53,704 nucleotides of DNA from Verrucomicrobiota bacterium (GTDB lineage: Bacteria; Verrucomicrobiota; Verrucomicrobiia; Opitutales; UBA953), in contig JAURFU010000006.1 of the NCBI GenBank assembly GCA_030834165.1, positions 1-53,704 on the forward strand, written 5' to 3'. The translations under genes were made by a program, and so were the position numbers. The notes under the pieces are model-generated. The model was not told the origin of the DNA. It was given only the letters and a program-made list of their open reading frames with translations, and searched no databases. Below, one piece after another: positions 35,370 to 45,414 of the stretch (position 1 is the stretch's first letter; each line of letters begins with the position of its first letter).

Positions 35370-38087
35370 ATGACGTCCAGGACCTGGTTCTGGAAGATCG
35401 CGTTCTCCCTCGTCGCCCTGGCGGTCGCCTGGTACGAGTTCCATCCGATCGCTCCCACCTCCCTCGAACAGTTCGTGCCCACGCAGGTCATCGCGCGGAA
35501 GCCCGAATTCGACAAACTCCACGCCGAAGCCCTCGAACGCGTCAAGCGTTACAAGGACGCCGCCGTCGCCGCCGACCAGAAGTCGGTCTCCTACTTCCAG
35601 GCTTTGCGTGACATCGGCGAAGGCCGCGGCCGCGTCGCCCCGGTCGACCTCCGTCCGTTCTTCTTCACCGAAGCCCAGATCGTCAGCGAGCCCGACCAGG
35701 CGAAGCGCAACGGCATCGTGCTCAAGCAGCTGCTCGTCGGTTCGCAAGGACGGCTCAAGCTCGGCCTCGACCTGCAAGGCGGGGTGTCCTTCACGCTGAA
35801 GGTCGATCCGACCGGCGTCGAATCCGGCGAGAAGAGCGCCGGGGACAAGTCCAACGTGTCTTCCGCCGACATGGTCGGCCAGGCGCTCCAGGTCATGGAG
35901 CAGCGCGTCAATCAGTTCGGCGTGGCCGAGCCCGTGCTCCGTCCCGTCGGCGACCTGTCCCTCGAAGTCCAGCTTCCGGGGGAAGACGCCGCCAATAATC
36001 CCGACGTCATCGATTCGCTCAAGAAGCCGGCCAAGCTCGAGTTCCGTCAGGTCCATCGCACCGAGCGCCCCGCCGAGACCGAGCGCGAACATTCCCTCCG
36101 CTCCCTGCCGGTCGATCCGATGCTTGGCTCCGCCTCGGCCATCTCCACCTACGAGGTGCTCTCGCTCCGCGACGTCGACGCCAGGACCGGCGAGATCCGC
36201 ATCAACCGTTACTACGTGCGCAAGGCCGCGGACGCCACGGGCAAGATCATCAAGTCCGCTTCGGGGCGTTCCGACGACGGCATCTCCTTCTACGTGGACA
36301 TGAAGTTCACCGACGAGGGCTCCAGGAAGTTCGGCGACCTCACGGCCAAGATCGCCGAGGGCAACATCCGCTCCGTCGGCCAGCTCGCCATCGTCCTCGA
36401 CGGCCAGCTGCAGTCCGCGCCGACCGTCCGCGAGGCCATCCGCTCCTCGGGGGCGACCATCACCGGATCCTTCACCCGTGAGGAGGCCGTCGAGCTCGCG
36501 AACGTGCTCAACAACCCGCTCGAGTTCCCGCTGATCATCCAGGACGTCACCGCCGTCGGTCCGTCGCTCGCGAAGGACGCCCAGGGCAAGTCCGTCGTGG
36601 CCTCCTTGGTGGCGGTCGGCCTCGTGGTCTTCTTCATGGTCGGCTTCTATGTCTGGGGCGGCTTCATCGCCATCCTCGGCATGATCCTCAACCTGCTGAT
36701 GATCCTCGGCGCCATGGCGTACTTCGGCGCGACGATCACGTTGCCCGGCGTCGCCGCGCTCGTGCTCACCCTCGGCATGGCCGTGGACGCGAACATCCTG
36801 ATCTTCGAGCGCGTCCGTGAAGAGTCCGCCCTCGGCAAGGACCGCTCCGCGGCCCTCCGCGAGGGGTATGCCCGCGCGAGCTGGACCATCATCGACGCCA
36901 ACCTGACGACGCTCCTCACGGCCTTGATCCTCGTGTTCATGGGCTCCGGCCCGATCCGCGGCTTCGGCATCACGCTGACCATCGGCATCTTCACGACGGT
37001 GTTCACCTCCCTCGTCACCTGCCGCGGCCTCCAGGAGCTCGCCCTCTCGGCCGGCGTGATGACCCGCATCTTCGGCCTGCCCGTGTTCCGGCCGACCCTA
37101 TCCATCCCGTTCCTCAACTTCGCCCGCGTGGCCTTCGTGGTCTCCTGGGCGCTGATCGCGGTCGGTCTGGGTCAGCTGGCCGTCAAAGGCAAGGAGGCCT
37201 TCGGCAAGGATTTCCGCGGCGGCGAATCGACCCTCGTCGCGCTGGCTCCCGGCGCCAAGGTCGACACCGGCAAGATCGTCTCGCTGGCGGCCTCCGCCGG
37301 CCTGCCTGACACCACCGTCACCGTCCAGACTCCCGTCGGGGGCGGCGAGCCGACCCTCCGCATCGAGACCGAGCTCACCAAGGACAAGTCCAAGGGCGAG
37401 TTCGCCAACGTCGCGGCCATCGTCGGCGCCATCAAGGCGAAGAATCCTGAGATCCTGAAGGACCGCGAAGCTTCCGTCGAAAAGCTCATGCTCTCGCGCG
37501 AGGCGATCGGCGGTTCCGTCAGCTCGGAGCTCCGCTCCAACGCCATCTGGTCGGTGGTCCTGGCCCTCCTCGGCATCGGGCTTTACGTGTCCCTGCGCTT
37601 CGAGACGGGCTTCGGCGTCGCCGCCATGGTGGCGACGCTGCACGACGTGCTGCTGACCGTCGCGCTCTTCGTGCTCTTCGGCGGCCAGTTCAACGCCACG
37701 CTGATCGCGGCGATCCTGCTGATCATCGGCTACTCCATCAACGACACCATCGTCGTCTTCGACCGCATCCGCGAGGAACTCCAGGCCAACCCAGGCCGCG
37801 AGCTCCGCGACGTGATCCACTTCGCCATCAACCGCACGCTTTCCCGTACGACGCTCACCGCCGCCACGGTCTTCCTCTGCGCCGTCGCCCTCTGGGCCTT
37901 CGGCGCCGGCGACGTCCGTCTCTACGGTGAGATCTTCATCTACGGCGTGCTGACCGGTACCTTCTCCTCGATCTTCATCGCGAGCCCCATCTTCTACTGG
38001 TGGCACAAGGGCGATCGCAAAGGGGTGGACGCCGCGGAGCTTCCGCGCACCTACTCCTGGGAGGCGGGCTCCGAGAAGGACGCCTAA
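35370..38087 (+). CDS. secDF: SecDF fusion, protein export membrane protein
   Basis: 905 residues joining SecD (about 1-590) and SecF (about 590-905). SecD parts: TM1 at the N-terminus, LKLGLDLQGGVSFTLKVDP (about 131-149), the large periplasmic domain, and ALVLTLGMAVDANILIFERVREE. SecF parts: FGKDFRGGESTLVAL and GYSINDTIVVFDRIREELQ. Twelve transmembrane helices are expected. SecDF uses the proton gradient to pull exported proteins out of SecYEG. A fused gene is common in Bacteroidota and some PVC bacteria. A long periplasmic insert follows TM1 (about 30-120) before the first conserved block. Confidence 0.96.
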   Translation: MTSRTWFWKIAFSLVALAVAWYEFHPIAPTSLEQFVPTQVIARKPEFDKLHAEALERVKRYKDAAVAADQKSVSYFQALRDIGEGRGRVAPVDLRPFFFTEAQIVSEPDQAKRNGIVLKQLLVGSQGRLKLGLDLQGGVSFTLKVDPTGVESGEKSAGDKSNVSSADMVGQALQVMEQRVNQFGVAEPVLRPVGDLSLEVQLPGEDAANNPDVIDSLKKPAKLEFRQVHRTERPAETEREHSLRSLPVDPMLGSASAISTYEVLSLRDVDARTGEIRINRYYVRKAADATGKIIKSASGRSDDGISFYVDMKFTDEGSRKFGDLTAKIAEGNIRSVGQLAIVLDGQLQSAPTVREAIRSSGATITGSFTREEAVELANVLNNPLEFPLIIQDVTAVGPSLAKDAQGKSVVASLVAVGLVVFFMVGFYVWGGFIAILGMILNLLMILGAMAYFGATITLPGVAALVLTLGMAVDANILIFERVREESALGKDRSAALREGYARASWTIIDANLTTLLTALILVFMGSGPIRGFGITLTIGIFTTVFTSLVTCRGLQELALSAGVMTRIFGLPVFRPTLSIPFLNFARVAFVVSWALIAVGLGQLAVKGKEAFGKDFRGGESTLVALAPGAKVDTGKIVSLAASAGLPDTTVTVQTPVGGGEPTLRIETELTKDKSKGEFANVAAIVGAIKAKNPEILKDREASVEKLMLSREAIGGSVSSELRSNAIWSVVLALLGIGLYVSLRFETGFGVAAMVATLHDVLLTVALFVLFGGQFNATLIAAILLIIGYSINDTIVVFDRIREELQANPGRELRDVIHFAINRTLSRTTLTAATVFLCAVALWAFGAGDVRLYGEIFIYGVLTGTFSSIFIASPIFYWWHKGDRKGVDAAELPRTYSWEAGSEKDA

Positions 38088-38101
38088 GGAGAATCCGCGT
38101 C

Positions 38102-39814
38102 ATGGCCGCCTGGTCACACCGGGCCGCGGACGTCGGGCTTGCCCGTCGGATCGCCGCCACCCTGGGGGTCAGCGAACCTCTGGCCGCCGTCCTCGCCCGT
38201 TCCTTCGCGGACGAGGCCGAGGCGGAACGTCATCTCCGTCCGCAGCTCGCCCATGTCTCCGACCCGTTCGCGGTCGGCGGCCTGCGCGAGGCCGCGGAGC
38301 GCCTCGTCGCCGCCGCCGCCAAGGGAGAGCGGATCGCCATCCTCGGCGACTACGACGTCGACGGGGTCTCGAGCACCGCGATGCTCGTCCATTTCCTCCG
38401 CCGCCTCGGGGCCCGTCCGGAGTATTTCGTGCCCCGCCGCCTGGAGGAAGGGTACGGTCTCTCGATGGCCGCGCTCGAGCGCGTGCTCGCCGAAGCGAAA
38501 CCGCAGCTCTTCGTCGCGCTCGACTGCGGGACGAATTCCCAGCCCGAGGTCGAACGCCTCCGGGCCGAAGGCGTCGACGTCATCGTGGTCGACCACCACG
38601 TCGCCAAGGAATCCCGCGTCGGCTGCATGCTGGTCAATCCCCGCGTCCACGACGCCGAGGACGCCCCCTGGCAGTCGCTCTGCACGGCCGGCCTCGTCTT
38701 CAAGCTCGTCCATGGGGTGCTGAAGGTGCTCCGTCTGGCCGGCGACGAGCGCGGCACCTCCATCGCGGTGAAGGACTATCTCGACCTCGCGGCCCTCGGC
38801 ACCATCGCCGATCTGGTCCCGCTCCGGGCCGAGAACCGCATCCTCGCCGCCCATGGCCTGAAGGCTCTCGGCGAAGCCCGCCGGCAGGGGCTCCGCGCCC
38901 TCATCGCCGTCAGCGGCATGGAGCCCGGCGGCGTCCTTTCCTCGGTCGACGTCTCCTACCGCATCGGTCCGCGCATCAATGCCAGCGGTCGTCTGGCGGA
39001 CGCCTCCTTGCCGCTCCGCCTGCTGCTTTCCGACGATCCGGCGGACTGTCTGCGCGACGCCGCGCAGCTCGACGCCATCAACCGTGAGCGCCAGGAGATC
39101 GACAAGAAGGTCACCGAAGAAGCCATGGCCCAGGCCATGGCGATGGGCGACCTCGCCGGTTACGTCGTGCATGGCGACTGGCATCCCGGGGTCGTCGGCA
39201 TCGCTGCCGGCAAGATCTGCCGCGCGCTCGATCGCCCCGTCATCGTGCTCGGCAAGGAAGGGGAGAGCGCGAAGGGCTCCGGCCGCAGCGTGCCGGGTAC
39301 CAATCTCGTCGAGGCGCTCGGCGCGTGCGCCGACCTGCTCAAGACCTACGGCGGCCACCCGATGGCCGTGGGCGTCTCCCTTGACGTCGCTGCGGTCGAG
39401 GCTTTCCGCGCCCGGTTCGCCGAAGCCATCCAGGCCCAGCGGATGGCCGGCGTGGTCCGGACGGACGGCCGCGACCTCGAGATCGCGCACTGGATCCGGC
39501 CGGCGGACGTGACGGACCAGCTGTTGGACGACCTCGACCTGCTTCAGCCTTACGGCGAGGGCAATCCTGAGCCGATCTTCGGTTTCAAGGGCTTCGTGTT
39601 CGATCGTCCGCCGATGCCGTTCGGTGACGGGAACTTCCGCCACCAGATGCCGCTTGGCGGCGGCCGGCGTCTCAACTTCGTGGCGTGGCGCATGGCCGAC
39701 CGCATCCCTGAGCTCGGCAAGCCGGTGGAGCTGGCGGTCAAGCTCCAGTGGAACCGCTGGCAGGGAAGGCGCACGCCGCAGGCCGAGATCCTGGACTGGC
39801 GCTACGGCGGCTGA
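38102..39814 (+). CDS. recJ: Single-stranded-DNA-specific exonuclease RecJ
   Basis: 570 residues from the ATG at 38102, preceded by AAGGAGA (38088-38094), one of the few clear Shine-Dalgarno sequences here; in-frame sequence upstream lies inside secDF. DHH family motifs: GDYDVDGVSS (82-90), ALDCGTN, VVDHHV (163-168). The DHHA1 region has GDWHPGVVGIAAGKI and YGGHPMAVGVSL. RecJ degrades ssDNA 5' to 3' in recombination and mismatch repair. Its stop is one base from the stop of the convergent gene at 39816. Confidence 0.96.
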   Translation: MAAWSHRAADVGLARRIAATLGVSEPLAAVLARSFADEAEAERHLRPQLAHVSDPFAVGGLREAAERLVAAAAKGERIAILGDYDVDGVSSTAMLVHFLRRLGARPEYFVPRRLEEGYGLSMAALERVLAEAKPQLFVALDCGTNSQPEVERLRAEGVDVIVVDHHVAKESRVGCMLVNPRVHDAEDAPWQSLCTAGLVFKLVHGVLKVLRLAGDERGTSIAVKDYLDLAALGTIADLVPLRAENRILAAHGLKALGEARRQGLRALIAVSGMEPGGVLSSVDVSYRIGPRINASGRLADASLPLRLLLSDDPADCLRDAAQLDAINRERQEIDKKVTEEAMAQAMAMGDLAGYVVHGDWHPGVVGIAAGKICRALDRPVIVLGKEGESAKGSGRSVPGTNLVEALGACADLLKTYGGHPMAVGVSLDVAAVEAFRARFAEAIQAQRMAGVVRTDGRDLEIAHWIRPADVTDQLLDDLDLLQPYGEGNPEPIFGFKGFVFDRPPMPFGDGNFRHQMPLGGGRRLNFVAWRMADRIPELGKPVELAVKLQWNRWQGRRTPQAEILDWRYGG

Positions 39815-39815
39815 A

Positions 39816-40760
39816 TCAAGGACCGACGCGCGGCGCTCTTTCGGTGACGCCTTTGACGGTGGTGGTCCGGCCGTCGGCGCCTACGTAGATGAGGTACGTC
39901 GTACGGGCGTCGGCTTCCGGCCGGCTGCGGAGGGTGCGCAGGGGGCGTTCCTTGCTTCCCGGCCGCCTGATCTCCAGGCCGACGTAGCCGAAGGCGTCCG
40001 GTTCGGGTTGCCAGATCAGGAAGGAACGCGGCGCCAAGGCCTGCGTCCGCCGGCCGTCGGTCACTTCGAGCGGGACGGACGCGAGGTTGAGGAAACGCAG
40101 GCGGCCGTACGGATGGGCGGCCGCCGGCTCGGGGAGGCTCAGGATCTCGGTCTTGCCGTCGCGGACCGCGAAGAGCAGGAGCTGACGGTCTCCCTCGGCG
40201 AGGACGCAGGATGCAAGCGGCGTCATCGACGAAGCGGGCCTCGGTTTACGGGTGGCATCCGGCGTCGGCGGCGGCACGTCGGCCTGTCGCACCGCTTCCT
40301 CCGCGGCGAGTCGGGCCTGCCGCGCCGCGTCCGCCAAGGGCTCGGCCTCCGCGAGCATCTCTTCCGCCCGCTTGCGGAGCGCATCGCCGGCCGGGCCTTC
40401 GGGAGCCCGGGCCGCGAGCTCCGCGGCGGCCTGGGCGGCCTGCTCGTAGGCCGCTTCCGCGGTTTCGGCCTGCGCGCGGCGGGTCCGGATCGCCGCGCTG
40501 GTTTCGGCGAGGAGCTTGGCTTCGGCCGTCGGCTCCAGCAGTCCGAACTCCAGGAGGGCGTCTCCCCGGTAGCTTATCTCTTCCGAGAAGAAGTCGCTGG
40601 GGATCACCAAGGGGCGCAGGTCCTTGCCCTCGCGGTAGGCGGCGGTCGGGAGGGGTGATGCCACGGCGATCGCCCGGAAACGGGTGGTCACCTTCCGCGG
40701 TGTTTCCTCGGCGCCGAGCAGGGCGGCCGCGAGCAGCCAGAGGTGGGTGAGTTTTCTCAT
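39816..40760 (-). CDS. Exported companion protein B2 of the giant pilin-like protein (unknown)
   Basis: 314 residues with a signal peptide (MRKLTHLWLLAAALLGAEE). It is a paralogue of the protein at 44620-45414: both share a block reading LVIPSDFFSEEISYRG here and LVIPTDMFAEEVSYRG there, then a later LRFLNL/NRYLNL block and a C-terminal TTYLIYVG/KLYVLSPVG block. This copy has an Ala/Glu/Arg insert at about 75-165 that is likely a long coiled coil. No known family is recognised. It overlaps the upstream giant gene by four bases, so its translation depends on it. Probably periplasmic or surface-exposed. Confidence 0.75.
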   Translation of the reverse strand: MRKLTHLWLLAAALLGAEETPRKVTTRFRAIAVASPLPTAAYREGKDLRPLVIPSDFFSEEISYRGDALLEFGLLEPTAEAKLLAETSAAIRTRRAQAETAEAAYEQAAQAAAELAARAPEGPAGDALRKRAEEMLAEAEPLADAARQARLAAEEAVRQADVPPPTPDATRKPRPASSMTPLASCVLAEGDRQLLLFAVRDGKTEILSLPEPAAAHPYGRLRFLNLASVPLEVTDGRRTQALAPRSFLIWQPEPDAFGYVGLEIRRPGSKERPLRTLRSRPEADARTTYLIYVGADGRTTTVKGVTERAPRVGP

Positions 40761-43700
40761 AGCTCCTCGGGGCGCAAGGTCCGCGCGCTGACGAGGGTGA
40801 AGCGTCGTCCGAGGAGCCGGTTGACCGCGCGGAGGGAAGGGTGGGAGAGCCGCGCGTCGCTCGGATGCGTGACCGGGGTCTCCGGCGGCTGCGACGCGTC
40901 GCAGAATTCGGCCGTCCTTTGCACGACGGCTTCGATCCAGACCCGGGCGCTCTCGCCGCCTTCGACGGCATCGGCGTAGACGCGCAGCACGAAGGTGTCG
41001 GAGCGAGTGCAGAGCGCGGGACCGATCGCTTCCAGCAGGTCCGCCTGGGTGAGGCTGCCGGGCGCGCCTTCGGTCATGCGGGCCTGTCCGGTCGTCGCGC
41101 CGCGCGGATCGCCGGAGCGGAGGTTGGCCCGGCTGGCCGGATCGGTCCAGGGGATCTGCCCGGGGCCTTGCAGCGGGCGTTGCTCGTAGTCCGTCGAAGG
41201 AGGTGGCAGGGTGCTCCCTCTCCGCGTCAGCTCGGCGCCTTCGTTGTCCGCGCGGTGGATCGCGTTCTGCAGGCAGCCGGCGTTGCCGATGAAAGGATAG
41301 GTGTTGCAGGTGAAACGGTTGACGAACTGGGCCAGTCCCTGGAACGGTATCGGCACCGTCGCCTTGCCGCCGGCCGTGGCTCCCCGGAAGGATTTAGGGC
41401 GGTCATGGTCAGGCTGGCGGTGATTGTTGGCGGTTACGGTCCGATGAGGATACTGGCTCCGCCAGCGGATCTCATCGACGACCGCCTTGGCCAGGAGCTG
41501 GATCTGCCGGTCATCCAGCGAGCGCAAGCCGTTCCACGCTTCCTCGCTGAGGAAACCAGGCCGGTGGGCCGGCACGGCGGCGTCGCGGCGGTCGGCCCGT
41601 GGGTATCGGGCGTTTCGGTCGGCGGCCGGCGACGTCGGACCCGCCGAACCGGAGGGCAGGCCTTTGGTGGCGCCGAGCAAGGCGGCCCATGCGTCCGGGG
41701 AGACGTTGTTCACGTTGAAGGCGCCTTCGAGGGTCACCGCCCCCGCGAGGGTGCGGTGCGAGTTCAGCTGGCCGCGTCCGCGGTGCTGCGGGGCCAGCTT
41801 GATCCGCGGGTTGGCCAGCGAACGGCCGCCCGCGAAGAATTCGTCGAGCACCTTCGCCATCGGCTTGGTCTCCCGGCCCGCGCTCCACTCCGGTCCGACG
41901 CCCGAGAGGAAGTGGCGGTCGAACAACGCCGCGTTGAGCCAGTAGGAACGGTCGACGTCGGTGCAGTTCTGGGCGGACCGATAATTCCAGGTATTGTGCT
42001 TGGCGAAGAACGGCGAAGCGAAGCTGTTGCCGGCGGCGAGCAACGGATCCTGGTCGCGCAGGTGCACGTTGGCATGCCCGTATTCGGCCAAGGAAACCGG
42101 CGGGCCGAGCGGCACCGAGGTGAAGACGGCCGCGGGCACGCCTTGCGAACCATGGCTCAGCCCGCCGAACGCCTGCCGGCCGCTGAGGTCGGTCTCCATG
42201 ACTTCGGTCCAGTCATTGACGCCCCTGATCGTCATCCGGAAACTGCTCGAGGTCGTCGCATAACCCGCCGGCATGCCGCCCGGCGACCAGCCGGTCGCCT
42301 CAGGGCGCGTCATCGGGGCGAGGGGGTTCGAACGCGTGAACAGCGGGAAGGGCTGGGGGTCGGCCGGCCAGCGCGCCGCATAGTCCATGACCGCCAGCAC
42401 GGCGGCCGGCTGGCCGGGTCCGGGGAGGACGGCCGAAGGCGGGATCAGCTTGGCGGGTGCTTCGCCGCTGCGGCTGGCGTCGAGCGAGTTCGAAAGCAGT
42501 TCGGTGACCTCGCTGGAGGCGTTGAACAGCGCGGCGTCGTTCGCGTTGCCGGATTCGTTGAGCCGGTCGCCGCGCCAGCTCGAGATCATGTGCCGGACAT
42601 AGAAGGGGCCGGCGCTGCGGAGGCGCACGGAGAGGGTGTCGGTCTCGTTCCGTCGCAGCGGCTCGTTCGCCGCGGTGAGGCAGGGCGCCCAGAAACCTCC
42701 GAGGAAATCGAAGCGGTCGACGGTCGTGCCGATCCGGTCGAACGGCACCGGCGCGGGGCCGGGCAGGGAGAACACCTTGAGCTCGCCGGGCTCGAGGGTC
42801 GTCGGCGGGATGTAGATCCGCATGCTTTCGCTGCGGTTCGGATTCCCCCCCGCGTAAGCGACCATGTTGAGCAGGTCCTTCGACCACGAGGCGCCTCCCG
42901 AGGTGCCGAATTCGAGGAACCACTGGTCCCAGTATCGGAAGGATAGCCGCATCGCGGCGTCGCCGCTGTTCTCGGGGCTGAGCCGCAGGGCCACGTTGTA
43001 GGGGTTGTGGAGGACGGTGACCGGCGAAAGGGTCAGCCGGAGTTCGCCGCCGAGGTCCTGCAGTCCGAACACGAGCAGCTGACGGGCCACGTAGGGGAAG
43101 ACGCCGGGTTTGGTCGGTTGCGGCGAGGGCGTGCCGCGCACCTTATCCGTCGCCCACATGTCTTCCGCGGTGTCCATGCGGTTGTAGAGATGGCCGTAGT
43201 GGGCGGTGCTGGCGTTGATGTTGCCGGCCAGGCTGACCGTGTTGGGGAAGTGGGCCCGCGCGCGGAGCTCGGGCGTCGCCCCCGCCCGCGGCGTCAGTTC
43301 GCGGTACAGCAGGTGGTGCGCCCGGAGCGCCTCCCAGAGGGGCCCGCGGATCATCGAGGTGCTCCGCCGCGGATCGCGGAACGCATAAGTGGAGGCGAGC
43401 AGATGGTCCGCCGGCCAGCCCGGCTCGGTGAACCGGACCAAGGCGCGGTTGTCCGCGAAGGCCGGCGTCGCCAGATTGGGGCCGGTCCCGATGCGTGTGT
43501 CCCACGGTTGCCACGCATAGGTGGAGGCTCCGGCGCCCGCGCCGTATTCCGAGCCGCGGAACACGTTGTCCGTGGCTTCGAAGAGGGACGAAAGGTCCAC
43601 CTTGAGGCCGCCCCACTGGGAGTCGGCGAGGATGCCCCGGCTGAGGGTGGTCACGAAGGGCCAGAGGTTTCGCGTCGTCGCGGCGGCGGCCGTGGCCGAC

Positions 43701-44623
43701 ATGCCGGCGGGTGGCGCCAAAGGAAGGTCTTGCAGTCTCCGGAAGCGTCCGTCCCACCCGTTTTCCGTCAGCACCGCAGGCAACCCTGGGATCATTTCGT
43801 TCGCCACGCGCCCGGGACCTTTGACCGCCGAGGCCCGGCTCGCGGCGTCGGCCGTCGGGCCGTCCACGCGGGCGTCGCGGGTATCCACCCGGACCTTCAC
43901 GCCTTCGTCGCCGATCCAATACGCATAATGCCCGGCGCTGTCCGGCCAGGCGACTCGGGGAAGGCTGACCCTTCCGTCGGGCCGGCCCGAGGTGCCCAGG
44001 CCTGGTTGGGCCAGCGAGGGGGTGGCATCGACTGGACCGGTCGCCGTCGCATCGCCGACGAGCCGGACGAGCTGCGCGGCCGGCGGGACATAATCGGTCT
44101 GCCAAGGCAGCCAGACCGACTCGGGATAGTCCGGGCGGACGTTGGTACCGCCTTCCGGCAAGGAGGGGTCGAAAATCGCGCTCAGGGACACGCTCTGCGC
44201 GCCGGCCGGGCGGTCGTGACGTCCGCTGACCAGCCAGGCGGGCGGTGAGTCTGGCTGGTCGTTGCGCCAGACGCCGGTCCACATCGGATTGAGGATCTGG
44301 CTCCAGTTCCGTCCGGGCTGGGCGTGCGAGGCCGTGAAGTCGGCGCGGGCCGTGGCCCGTCGGTCGGGACCGGCTTCCTGCTGCAGATGAGCCAAGGCCA
44401 GCCGCAAGGCCGCCGTGCCGTTGAGTCGTGCCCGCGTGGCCAGCTGGTGATGTCGTGCGGCCTGCGACTCGACGGTGACGAAGGCGGACAGCGTCAGCAA
44501 CGTGAGGACGAGGAACGACATCACGACCATCGACAGCACGAGGCTGAAGCCGGGTCGTGACGAAGAAGGGTTGTTTGTCGCGTCGGCGTGGGCGGGTGCC
44601 GTCCTGCTGGTCCGTGACGTCAT
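40757..44623 (-). CDS. Giant pilin-like exported protein A2
   Basis: 1288 residues. A prepilin-type leader ends at Gly25 (SSSRPG|FSLVLSMVVMSF) and is followed by a hydrophobic helix; position 5 after the cleavage point is not Glu, as in GspK-type pseudopilins. Next comes TRARLNGTAALRLALAHLQQEAGPDRR, then a long Thr/Ser/Pro-rich extracellular region with HNPYNVALRL, TRSNPLAPMTRPEAT and GAFNVNNVSPDAWAALLG, and it ends VNRLLGRRFTLVSARTLRPEEL. All of these blocks recur in A1 at 45404-49429. I recall similar architecture in the 'Verru_Chthon cassette protein A' type of Verrucomicrobiota. Role unknown; a minor pilin or secreted structural protein is plausible. Confidence 0.82.
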   Translation of the reverse strand: MTSRTSRTAPAHADATNNPSSSRPGFSLVLSMVVMSFLVLTLLTLSAFVTVESQAARHHQLATRARLNGTAALRLALAHLQQEAGPDRRATARADFTASHAQPGRNWSQILNPMWTGVWRNDQPDSPPAWLVSGRHDRPAGAQSVSLSAIFDPSLPEGGTNVRPDYPESVWLPWQTDYVPPAAQLVRLVGDATATGPVDATPSLAQPGLGTSGRPDGRVSLPRVAWPDSAGHYAYWIGDEGVKVRVDTRDARVDGPTADAASRASAVKGPGRVANEMIPGLPAVLTENGWDGRFRRLQDLPLAPPAGMSATAAAATTRNLWPFVTTLSRGILADSQWGGLKVDLSSLFEATDNVFRGSEYGAGAGASTYAWQPWDTRIGTGPNLATPAFADNRALVRFTEPGWPADHLLASTYAFRDPRRSTSMIRGPLWEALRAHHLLYRELTPRAGATPELRARAHFPNTVSLAGNINASTAHYGHLYNRMDTAEDMWATDKVRGTPSPQPTKPGVFPYVARQLLVFGLQDLGGELRLTLSPVTVLHNPYNVALRLSPENSGDAAMRLSFRYWDQWFLEFGTSGGASWSKDLLNMVAYAGGNPNRSESMRIYIPPTTLEPGELKVFSLPGPAPVPFDRIGTTVDRFDFLGGFWAPCLTAANEPLRRNETDTLSVRLRSAGPFYVRHMISSWRGDRLNESGNANDAALFNASSEVTELLSNSLDASRSGEAPAKLIPPSAVLPGPGQPAAVLAVMDYAARWPADPQPFPLFTRSNPLAPMTRPEATGWSPGGMPAGYATTSSSFRMTIRGVNDWTEVMETDLSGRQAFGGLSHGSQGVPAAVFTSVPLGPPVSLAEYGHANVHLRDQDPLLAAGNSFASPFFAKHNTWNYRSAQNCTDVDRSYWLNAALFDRHFLSGVGPEWSAGRETKPMAKVLDEFFAGGRSLANPRIKLAPQHRGRGQLNSHRTLAGAVTLEGAFNVNNVSPDAWAALLGATKGLPSGSAGPTSPAADRNARYPRADRRDAAVPAHRPGFLSEEAWNGLRSLDDRQIQLLAKAVVDEIRWRSQYPHRTVTANNHRQPDHDRPKSFRGATAGGKATVPIPFQGLAQFVNRFTCNTYPFIGNAGCLQNAIHRADNEGAELTRRGSTLPPPSTDYEQRPLQGPGQIPWTDPASRANLRSGDPRGATTGQARMTEGAPGSLTQADLLEAIGPALCTRSDTFVLRVYADAVEGGESARVWIEAVVQRTAEFCDASQPPETPVTHPSDARLSHPSLRAVNRLLGRRFTLVSARTLRPEEL

Positions 44624-45414
44624 TTCGGCGGGGCGGCGGTCAGTCCTTTGGCCTTCGCAGGCGGGGGCCGGTCGACGATGGACTTCAGCTCGATACGGCC
44701 GGTCGTACCGACCGGGCTTAGGACGTAAAGTTTACGCGTCGATTCGAGGTGGTAGATGCGGGAGGAAAAGAGGACCTTGGCTTCGCCCGAGAGCACCTGC
44801 ATTTCGTAGTAATTAGTGTCCAGGGCTCCGGGCCGGAAGGTGCGGCTGTCGCCGGCCGGCACGATGTTGTCGCCGGCCGGGGTGCGGATGGTGAGGGGGG
44901 CGGGGCAGAGATTGAGGTACCGGTTGCTGCCGGGAGGAAACGAACCGGGCTTGTCGTTGAGCATCACCATGCCGTTGCCTTGGCCGGGGGTGACCAGGAT
45001 GATCAGATGCAGCAAGCCCTGCTTGGCCGGCAGGTCGATCCAAGCCAACGGAGGGGTGCCGGCGGGGCTGTAGGTGAGCGTCCTGGTCTTGCCTTTCACC
45101 CCTTGCCTCGGGCTGGCTTCCTTCGCGGGCTTATCATCGTCCTTGGCGATGGGCGCTTCTTCTCCCCTGCTGGCGGTCATCTGGACGAGTTCGAGCCGGG
45201 CGGGTCCGCGATAACTGACTTCCTCCGCGAACATGTCGGTCGGGATGACGAGTCCCTGCGCCTTGCGGTTGTTGACCACGCCGACCCCGACGAGCGGCCG
45301 CTTCATCGCGATGAAGCGGATCTTGGCTTCGACGAAATTTTCTGACTGTCCCCGAAGGGCCGGGCTCAGCGTTACCCAGCCGGCCAGGAGCGCGAAGAAC
45401 AACTCAGATCTCAT
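44620..45414 (-). CDS. Exported companion protein B1 of the giant pilin-like protein (unknown)
   Basis: 264 residues, signal peptide MRSELFFALLAGWVTLSPALRG. Paralogue of B2 at 39816-40760 (see the shared LVIPTDMFAEEVSYRG block at 55-70). It lacks the long coiled-coil insert; instead a short Lys-rich linker (about 85-105) follows. The C-terminal half looks beta-rich (LTIRTPAGDNIVPAGDSRTF, YYEMQVLSGEAKVLFSSRIYHLE). It overlaps the A1 gene by 11 bases and the A2 gene by four, so four genes form one coupled unit. Function unknown. Confidence 0.75.
   Translation of the reverse strand: MRSELFFALLAGWVTLSPALRGQSENFVEAKIRFIAMKRPLVGVGVVNNRKAQGLVIPTDMFAEEVSYRGPARLELVQMTASRGEEAPIAKDDDKPAKEASPRQGVKGKTRTLTYSPAGTPPLAWIDLPAKQGLLHLIILVTPGQGNGMVMLNDKPGSFPPGSNRYLNLCPAPLTIRTPAGDNIVPAGDSRTFRPGALDTNYYEMQVLSGEAKVLFSSRIYHLESTRKLYVLSPVGTTGRIELKSIVDRPPPAKAKGLTAAPPK

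Noticed and set aside
40841-42946. Long plus-strand open frame of 701 codons within the giant pilin-like gene
   Set aside because: It is antisense to A2, whose match to A1 shows that the minus strand is the coding one. No domain or signal is seen.
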